From NCBI GenBank assembly GCA_905250125.1, contig CAJNOL010000016.1, positions 214,494-278,493 of the forward strand: 64,000 nucleotides of DNA, written 5' to 3'. The notes under the pieces are model-generated. The model saw only the letters and a list, made by a program, of their open reading frames with translations, made no database searches and was not told the origin of the DNA. The DNA comes from Rotaria sordida. Lineage: Eukaryota > Rotifera > Eurotatoria > Philodinida > Philodinidae. Positions 55,901 to 64,000 of this stretch are shown here, piece by piece; within the stretch, counting starts at the first letter, position 1, and every line of letters begins with the position of its first letter. The translations under genes and the position numbers were made by a program.

Positions 55901-58900
55901 TTGAAGAATGTCAAAAAACTGAAACACTTAAAATGGATGTAAGAAATATTTTTACGCATATAATAAATAATGTACATAGCCGAAGAAATGTTTGATTGAA
56001 GTTGGCAGTTAAGGAAAAAGTTTTCTAGTGACATAAAGATGTATGTGATGAAGAAAGAGTTAATGAGAAAAGTATGAGTGACAAAGCTAGGTGTGTAATG
56101 AAAAATAAATTATAGCAATGAATGAAGAATTGTAACTAGTGAGAAAACAATTAATACTAATGAAAAATGAAATGAGCACTAGAAAAAGTTATAGAAAATG
56201 AAGCAATAACAACAGTTATTATTTTGAAATCTATTGGTTTTATATAAACCATCGAATTTAACATGATTTATCTATTGATAACATATAATACATTTTAACT
56301 GTATAAAAAGAGAACCATAGTTCTGAAAAGTCAGCTTTTACCTTCAGCTAGGTACCTACCTTCAGTCTAGTTTCTTTTGTTTGATGATAATTTATACATC
56401 GGAATTTATAGAAAAATCCCAATAATTCCTGAAAAAATAAACCCCAGAAGCTGCTGGGAGAAAGACGGAACATTGGTAACGGCTAGTACCGTCATCTGCT
56501 CCCTCCCCCGCCTCACAGATTGTGACAGATACCTTAATAATGCCTCGTCACCATTACGAATCGTGATAGAGATTAAAATCCACTGCGAGATTAGTATGAT
56601 AGTTGTCCTTTACTTTTCTTTCAGACTCACTATTAATATCTTTCATCAATGACATAACGTAGAAATTTATATATCACACCATATATTGATTAATCCTTTC
56701 TTTGATGATGTCCAGCAGCTCCATATTGTTTCACATTTTAATGTAGCACAAATTGCGTTAACTGCTTTGTTTTTTATTTTGTTTATTAGATACGTCTCAA
56801 AACTAATGAATTGAAAGATCTACAAGAAGAATTTCAACAAAATAAACAACGTTATAATGAACATATACATGATTTATCAACAAAATTAAAAACAATAACA
56901 GATCGTCATCGAGAATCAACAACATCACTTAATAATGATATTAAAATAAAAAAACAACAAATTGAACAATATACACAACAAATCGAACAAGTTCTAAATG
57001 AAAAAGTTCAACTTGAAAATGAGCGTAGTGATTTACAACGACAAGTTCGTTTAGTTTTTTTTTAATGAATAAATCTTTTTTCTTTAATTTATTTTTTTTT
57101 TCTATTAGTGTCGTGTTAAAGATGCCATAACAACTGATTTAGACGTACAAATTCGTAATCTTCAACGAGAATTATCATCAAATAATTATCCAATTATTCC
57201 TATACAACCTGTTGAATCAACTGTATCAAAAATAGAATATGAAAAACTTGATCAAGAATTACATTCAATTAAAAAACGACTTGATGGAATTACAGCTGAA
57301 GTAAATAATTAATATGAAAGAATAAATTTGTTTAATTTAATTTAATTTAATTTAGGTTAAAATGAAAGATGCATTAATTAATAAACTTGAACAAGATCTT
57401 CGAGCATTAAAAAAATCTCACGATGAACAATTAGAACAACATATGGAAATATCGACAAATGATACTGAACAATTACATACAGAAATTCGAGCATTAAAAC
57501 GTCTATGCGAAGAAAAACAAGATCAAGTATGACTTCATAGAAAAAATTATGATAATAGCGTTAAGAGTACTTGCCTCTTCTTTGACCGTTTCTGATTCTA
57601 GAAGACAATACAACCGATTAAGTTGAAAGTTTTATCATTGATGCTTGGAAGTATTCTTCAGAGATAAAATAATCCGTTTTTGTTTTGGACTTTCCCACTC
57701 GGATTTACAAGATTCTGAAAGCCAAGACCTCCAGTTTTGGCTTTGAACTGTTACGTATTTCTATCATAAAGAGAATAGGGTGTTTGGAAAAGCTTAAAAC
57801 TATCTGTGAGATATAGTCTTAAATATCTCCAAAAAAATTTTCAATCCAATTGGATAAAGTTTTATGGGGGTCATCAGCAACCAGAATGCGACTCTATGAG
57901 AACCAGGGTTCCTCAACAAAAATCCGCTTCAAAAACTGTTTTTCTTCGGGCACATATCTCCTTTTTTTTTGGATATCTTATCTATGGTAAAAGTTTCAGC
58001 TTGACCGATTGTACAGTCTTCGAGAACCAGAAACGGTCACAAAATACGAGATACTCTTATTTTCGATGCTACATATTAATAAGTTATTCTCGATTAGAGA
58101 CTTATGTAAAGGTAAAACATACGCAAAACTCAAAATCAAATCAAAACGAGCTATTCAGCATGTTCTCTAGTTCTATGTTTAGTAGATAATGTATTTTACT
58201 GTTTTTAAAATGAGATATTTTCGAACAATTTAAACGAAGATAATCGCGAGTTATGCATATATTCGAATCAGAGATTTTAATGACTTTTAAAATATGTTCC
58301 ATCAAATTGATACTGTAGTATCACTGCCACTGAGGTATTAGCACTTGCTTTAATAAAATTCTTCCAAATCATGATTTAACCATCTTCCAGAATGATTACT
58401 AAGTAGAACATTATTTATATGGATTTCTGAAAATCTTTTGTTCGGTACTTTAACTCGTTACCCCTCATTGTAATTCCAGAAGAATCACTTCTAAAGTGAC
58501 CATTGAAATAAAGTATTGGGAGTCTCCAGAATGCTAATAGTATGGATAGATCGATCAGGCACATTCGCATTTGTGATGGAAGTTGGGACACTCTATGGGA
58601 TAACGTCATGACAAAAGTTCTGCTGAAAGTCTTTGGCAAGTTTAATGTAGTTCGGACAAAAAACCATCTAAGAGAACGTTTCATTTTGTAGAGAATTATT
58701 CGCTTTATCATAGCGTACGGTGGAAAGAAATATTATGTCCCAGTTGTAGAGGCTGAAAAACTAGAAATTTGTTTTTCTAGAACTTCCCTAGTGACTATTT
58801 GGTATCTGACAGTCTCTTATCTCTCTAGCTTTGTAAAACTTTCGAAGGATGTATTCCCATCATATATCTTCTCTGTTGGTAGGAAAAGATTTTATTTTAA

Positions 58901-61900
58901 AAAAATCAAACATTTCCAGTTTTCTCAACTTGTCGGTTTTGTAACTCATATTTTTTGCATTACGAATTGATAGTTACAAGATATATCCTCAAACTTTTTA
59001 ATTTCATTTCTGCAATCGATCTACAAACGGTCAGTCAAGTAGCCTGTGAAATAGGTTAAAGGATATCGTTTACATTTTCTACTTCAAACATTACAAAACC
59101 ATCTTGATTCTGTAATCTTCTAATCTTTGACTTTCTTAGACGTTTAAAATAATCTTTCATCATATCCAATGATAAAGTCCAATTTTATAGCACATTTAAT
59201 TCGTCTTGAAACTGTTGAATATTTATCTTCTACAAAACTTTCTAATTCTTTTTCTTTGTTTTTTTTAAGCTTCATAAACAATCGTTAGAATTACGTACAT
59301 ATCAAGAACATTTAACTGTTGAACAAAATAAAAATATTACAAATGAACATGAACATAAAAAATTATCTAATATAATACAATTATCAAGAGAACAAATTGA
59401 AAAACTTGAACATAATCTACAAGAATTTACAATAAAAAATGAACGGTATGAATATACAATAAATGAATTAAATTCACGAAATAATTTAATTGAAGCAAAA
59501 TTAATTGAAACAATGACATTAATTGATTTACGTAATAAAACATTAATTGATTATGAACAACAAATGGATAAAATAAAAATTGAATTAATACAAAAACATA
59601 AAGAAGTTCTTGATAAACAATGTCATATTGAACAATTAGAACAAATTGTTATTGATAAAACAGCTGATGTTGCACAATTAACTGAAACACTTGAAACAGG
59701 TCTTGTTAAAAGTCATCATCGAGAAAAATTTGCTGAAGATAATGCATCAAAAGCATTACATGATATTAAAGTTTTACAACGCGAAGTAAAACAAAAAAAA
59801 AAGAATAAATCAAATTCTTTCTAATAAAATAATTTTACGTATTTTCTTTCTCTTCCAAATAGCTTCGTCATGTATCAGAAACATTAACTCAACGTGAACA
59901 TACAAACAATGCACTTAATCAACAAATTCAACAATTAACAAATGAATTAAAAGCTAAACAAGATGAATTTCAACAAATACAAAAATCATTAAATAAACAA
60001 GTAACTAAATATTTTCAATATGACAACATTGAGAGAAATTACTTTTAATTTTTTTTTTTCTAGTTAGCAATTAAACAAGAACACCTTGCACGTTATGATC
60101 AAAATCTTCATGAAGAAGAAATAAAATCCAAATATGCTAAAGAAGAATGTTTAATACAAGAAAAAGAAATTGCTCGTTTAAATAAAGTTCAAGAAGAACA
60201 AGAAAATCGTATTAAAATATTACAACAAGATCTATTAAAACTTCAAGAAGAGGTATTTATTATAGAAAATTATTTTAATAGACCATAGATTTCGTTTGGT
60301 TTTATTCATTCGAGGGAGAAAATCTAAACTCATGAAAGAAGTCTTCCAACTAATAAATCATTTTTGAGTAAAGACTACGTGTCCTATATAGATCCAAATC
60401 AGCTATGAATATTTTAAAAAGAATTCAGATCTTTAGCTTATGGTTGTTGAGATGCTACACTTTTACGGTAGTTTTTAAATGAGTTTTTTTTCTTCCTCTG
60501 TTTGGAAGGCTTCTTCTTTCTAATCGTCTAACTTGTAATAGACTCATTCAAGAAAAAAAACATCGTAGACTGAAGCTTTATAAGTACTCATATCATTTTC
60601 GATACGTGCTATTCAAGTACATATAATTGCAAGATAAACACTTTAAATGACTCCCGTCTGCTATGCAAAAATCATAAAAGTTTGTAGAATGAAATACTTG
60701 AGTTCAACAAACAAAAATGACTTGAAGCATCTTTCAAAATGAATATGGGATTGTAGAATAATGTCAATAATTTTGAAACTTACGATAGAGAAGTATGAAA
60801 TATGATTCTTGATAACTCAATAAAGGTGATAGATAATAAGACTATACGTAAGAAAGATTGCTGTAAATGAAGACATAACAATATATCGAATAAAGAAAGA
60901 CAACGTAATGGAAATAACTGATAATATAAGAATGATCATATGAAAATCGAAAACAAGTATAAATATTGATGAAGACTAATACCATAATTGAATGCTTACA
61001 TGCTCTATTCTTCTGTTTATCATGGCAACTAGAAAACATTGGATTCTGTGAAGACTTTTCATAGTACTTTTGTCCTGTGCCAAGAGGTTCATACTATCTT
61101 GAATCAATGTCAGAGAATATCATTTACGAGAGCAAATAAAATGCTTAAGTTTGTTTTTTGTAAACGCTCAGTACTATATACAAATTATCAGCAAATAAGG
61201 GTGCAAATGTTTGTGTAGGTGATTTCAAACTATTTACTATGCTAAAACTAATTTTTGACAGAGCAAAACTTACTGAGCGTGAGATAAAAAAATACACTAA
61301 ATATTCATAATAAAATACTGTGCAATTAAATACAAGCCATCGTTTAACTATGATTATTCTTTTCTTAAGAACAACCTAAATCTATCATAAACTACTATTA
61401 ATTATGGCAAAAGATTAAAAAGACTGAAAGTAAATGATGAATTTTTATTATTTAACAATTTAACATTGTCCTCTTTTTATCAAAAAGAACCTTTTAAATA
61501 CTTAGCTTTCGATTCCTTCCCCTTCATAGGAAGTATCAGGCCTAGTTATTCATCGTACATTTAATTTATCTTTCAATAATATGTCACAAATTCATAGTGA
61601 ACCTAACAATAGTAAAGTTTCAAAACAGAATAAATCTTAGAAACATTTGTTCGTTTATTCAATTATAATTTCAATAAAATAAATCATTTTCTGGGTTTTT
61701 TCTTATAGAAAGAATCAATAAATGTTCAATATGAACGTTCTGAAGCTGATTTACGTAATATAAAAATTCTACGTGAAGATGAAACACGTAAATATCGTCA
61801 TGAAATTGAAAAATTAAATAGTGAAATGTCATCATTAAAAACGAATGAAATTGATTTATTAAAAAATATTGATGAATTAAAAGAAAATCTTTTAAATGTA

Positions 61901-63951
61901 ACAAGTGACCGTAATGATATACGAGAACAAAATGAAAATTATCAAAATGAAATTGAAACTATACAAAAAATGTTATGTGATGAAACTGAATCAGCTTCAA
62001 AATCTGGATCAAAAATTGTTTTATTAACACGACAATTAGATGAAGAACAAAAACGTGCTACAGATGCTATACATCAATTAGATGAATTAAGAATACAATC
62101 GAAAAGTTCATTAATGACAATTGATACATTGAAAACTGAACTAAGTCAAGCACGTTCACTTATACAAGAGCATGCTGTTAAAGTATATGATAATTTTGTT
62201 TTTTAAGAAAATAAAATAATTATCTTTTTTTGTTCGATTTATAGGAAGTGGATTTAAAACAAAATTTAACTCGAACAAATTCATTCTTACAAGAAACAAA
62301 TAAATCACTCGATGATCGTCAACGTGAAATAGAAACACTTAATCATCTTTTATCACGTTTGCAAATTGATTATGAAAAATCAAAAAATGATTTATCAACT
62401 GTACAAGATCAAATAATTCAACATGAAATTGGAAATCAAACATTAAAACAACATTTAACAGAAAAAACAAATGAAGTAGACAAAGAATTGTTTCATCTTT
62501 TTTTTTCATCTATTTATTCTTGATTTCTTAATTTTAGTTATCAGCAATAACAAATCGTCTTCATCAAATACAACAAGATTTTCATTCATATGAAAAAGAA
62601 CATCGATATTCAAATGAAGAATATTTTGAACGTGAACAACGTATGAAAACAATTGAAAATGAATTATCAATGATGATTAGTAATTATGAAAAACTTCAAC
62701 GTGAACATGCTACTTTAAATGAAGATTTTACTAATTGTCGATATGAACTTGAAGAAAGTCAAAAATCTGATATTATACATAAAGAACAAGTAAATAGAAA
62801 TAATAAAATTATGATTTACTATTAATTATATATTTATACAGAGTGTCCTGAAAGTCATCTACCAAAAAGAAAACTATACATATTCATTGCGGTTAAACTC
62901 AATTAAATTGCTTTTTTTTCTGCTAATAGAGTAGACTTCTAAGTCTTTATTCAGAAAGTTAAAGTTTTTGAACTTTTCGCCGTTAAGATGTTCTTCTCTA
63001 ACTTTATAGATATTAGTATGACCGCTTATTGAAAAATTAATGATATTAATCTCAAACTTAGTGACTGTGGAATGCCTAAAATCGTGTCAATTTCATTTAG
63101 TTGACTTCTTATCAAAGTTTTTGACAAGCAAGGAATATACCAATTCCTTGAGATTTTTCAAAAATTTTATGCAAATATTTATAAAATAAGAGAAGGACAT
63201 CTGAATAGCAGAAAAGTCTAGAATAACGAAAAAAATTGAAACAATTCAGCAGGAAACTCTGTGTTCGATATTCGAAAATAGGAGTTTTTTCATGTATTGA
63301 ATCTAAAATTTATAGATTTCAGGAGTATGCATAGATTTGAACTTTATGAATAAAATCTAGGAAGTCTTCTCTATTGGCAGAAAAAAAGCTACTTGAATTG
63401 GTTTAACTGAAGTCGAGATATATGGTTTTCTTTTTGATTGGTGACTTTCCGGACACTCTGTATATATTAACCTCCAAACTGAAATTACATCCAATGTTGG
63501 ATTGAGTGAAGCTTTATATTAAAACTCGAATTGGTTCGTGGATCGATGTCGTAATTGGATTCTTATTGATGAAATGAGAGGAAGCAAACGGCATTTCAAC
63601 TAATACGATTATCAATGAACGAATTAAGTAAAGATTCGAGCGGTTATCGATAGTTTCTATTAAAGTAGTCCTTGTGTATAAAATCATTCATAAATTTACA
63701 GATTCAAACTTAACTGATGATTGTATTTATTTGAAATGCTATTGCCATCTTTCAGTTCATCAATAAGAATTCGAATAAAATATCGATCTACATATTAATT
63801 CGAGTTTTTATATAAATTACTTCCTCAATTCAAGATTGCGCATTGACATATCTATATATATATTTAGTTAGTACAATCAATAGATGAAGCGAAAATCTGT
63901 AAACGAAAATTAACATTACTTGGCAATTGTTTCAAGACAGTTGTTCGAAAG
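52989..63951 (+). CDS. Long coiled-coil protein, continues past the window
   Basis: Sixteen exons: 52989-53126, 53847-53996, 54053-54091, 55399-55686, 55746-55805, 55855-55938, 56790-57044, 57109-57300, 57356-57526, 59270-59785, 59863-60000, 60064-60252, 61709-62182, 62245-62475, 62538-62789, 63868-63951. About 1087 residues so far, with no stop, and a good donor follows at 63952. All joints are phase 0. The start is MSNTTCSNQNLNVKHVATLF. After about residue 180 the sequence is almost continuous heptad-type coiled coil, rich in Glu, Lys, Gln and Leu (LKDLQEEFQQNKQRYNEH, LQAEIEQLRKTKNELV, HIEQLEQIVIDKTADVAQLT). One less helical insert reads KWDTKRLQLKTIPIDRIIGI. No head domain is visible. Candidates are centrosomal, ciliary or Golgi scaffold proteins, but I cannot assign the family. 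Five introns exceed 700 bp because of repeats. Confidence 0.85.
54128..55368. mobile_element. Family A copy 3 with a nested element
   Basis: The left end (ATTGGTCGTAAATATAAGAACGAC, then CTACGATACTGA) matches the end of 29724-30425. The element then breaks off and resumes at about 54755 with ATTCAACTCAAATTCAGATAG. It continues through the inverted arm to ATATTTTTAATCAGTATTG at about 55365. The interruption is the family B-like foldback at 54182-54754. It lies in the third intron of the coiled-coil gene. Confidence 0.7.
54182..54754. repeat. Family B foldback nested in family A copy 3
   Basis: The left end GCGAGAATGTTTCTAATGTG pairs with CATTTAGGAACGTTCCTTCGTGAGC at the right. Inside, GGAACTATGTGCATCATGCA and ACTATGAATACTC...GAGATACTG match the arms of the 40000-40905 element at moderate identity. 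Confidence 0.65.
57575..58045. repeat. Foldback element in coiled-coil gene intron 9
   Basis: GACCGTTTCTGATTCTAGAAGAC (about 57581) pairs with GTCTTCGAGAACCAGAAACGGTC (about 58014-58038), and ACCGATTAAGTTGAAAGTTTTA pairs with TAAAAGTTTCAGCTTGACCGAT. The arms are about 230 bp. Confidence 0.7.
60325..60490. repeat. Solo arm of family B element
   Basis: GAAAGAAGTCTTCCAACTAATAAATCA, then TATGAATATTTT and GAGATGCTACACTTTTACGGTAGTTTTTAAATGAG, match the left arm of 40000-40905 in the same order. No inverted partner was seen in this intron. It is therefore a truncated copy or half-element. Confidence 0.65.
62839..63460. mobile_element. TIR element with TA target site, CAGAGTGTCC ends
   Basis: CAGAGTGTCCTGAAAGTCA at 62839 pairs with TGACTTTCCGGACACTCTG ending at 63460. 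TA flanks both ends (62837-62838, 63461-63462). Inner arms such as AAAAAGAAAACTATA/TATATGGTTTTCTTTTT and AATTGCTTTTTTTCTGCTAATAGAG also pair. It is 622 bp with no transposase. TA duplication and short matching ends suggest a Tc1/mariner-group MITE. It lies in the last visible intron of the coiled-coil gene. Confidence 0.8.
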
Positions 63952-64000
63952 GTAAATTCTAATAAAGATTATCTTATTGAAAAAAGTTTTTCGATTATTA

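Overview
This is a window of AT-rich animal nuclear DNA. Coding exons are separated by short introns (mostly about 45-70 bp, GT..AG), and the genes are ordinary metazoan ones: fused UMP synthase, a Tailless-type nuclear receptor, an ELAV/Hu-type RNA-binding protein, eIF4B, a PPM1G-type phosphatase and UBE2Z. The compact gene structure, the strong A/T preference at third positions, the dense foldback DNA elements and a degenerate LINE fit a small invertebrate. A bdelloid rotifer is my best guess, inferred from overall style and not from any diagnostic sequence.

Layout. 1-2.4 kb is a bed of foldback repeats. A 5'-incomplete gene for a C-terminal ubiquitin-like-domain protein (+, 2445-4720) runs tail-to-tail into a single-pass membrane protein gene (-, 4883-5557). 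A decayed head-GIN-domain gene (-, 6356-7081) and a TTAA-bounded foldback element (7375-8528) come next. UMP synthase (-, 8592-13421) has nine exons, and one of its introns is swollen to 3 kb by nested elements. From 13.4 to 23.2 kb there are no host genes, only a 20-bp tandem repeat and a dead ORF1/endonuclease/reverse-transcriptase LINE (-, about 16490-20770). A Tailless/NR2E receptor (-, 23227-25255) follows. After it come a repeat-rich stretch, a very basic low-complexity protein (-, 28859-29443), two adjacent foldback elements, and the C-terminal two thirds of a PPM1G-type PP2C phosphatase (-, 31480-33543). The N-terminal exons of the phosphatase are absent or hidden by the assembly gap at 35676-35775.

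UBE2Z (-, 38889-41464), an ELAV-like three-RRM protein (-, 42007-47621) and eIF4B (-, 48749-52299) are complete. Their exon lengths sum to multiples of three. eIF4B stands head-to-head with a long coiled-coil protein gene (+, 52989-63951 and beyond). Its 16 visible exons are all separated by phase-0 introns, and it leaves the window.

The most striking global feature is a set of roughly fifteen long foldback (inverted-repeat) elements. Many sit inside introns: those of the UBL gene, UMPS, PPM1G, UBE2Z, the ELAV-like gene and the coiled-coil gene. Members of at least two families recur across the window, some nested in each other. A further family without inverted ends occurs in the same orientation in introns of two RNA-binding-protein genes. 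No element here carries a visible intact transposase. I found no tRNA, rRNA or CRISPR.
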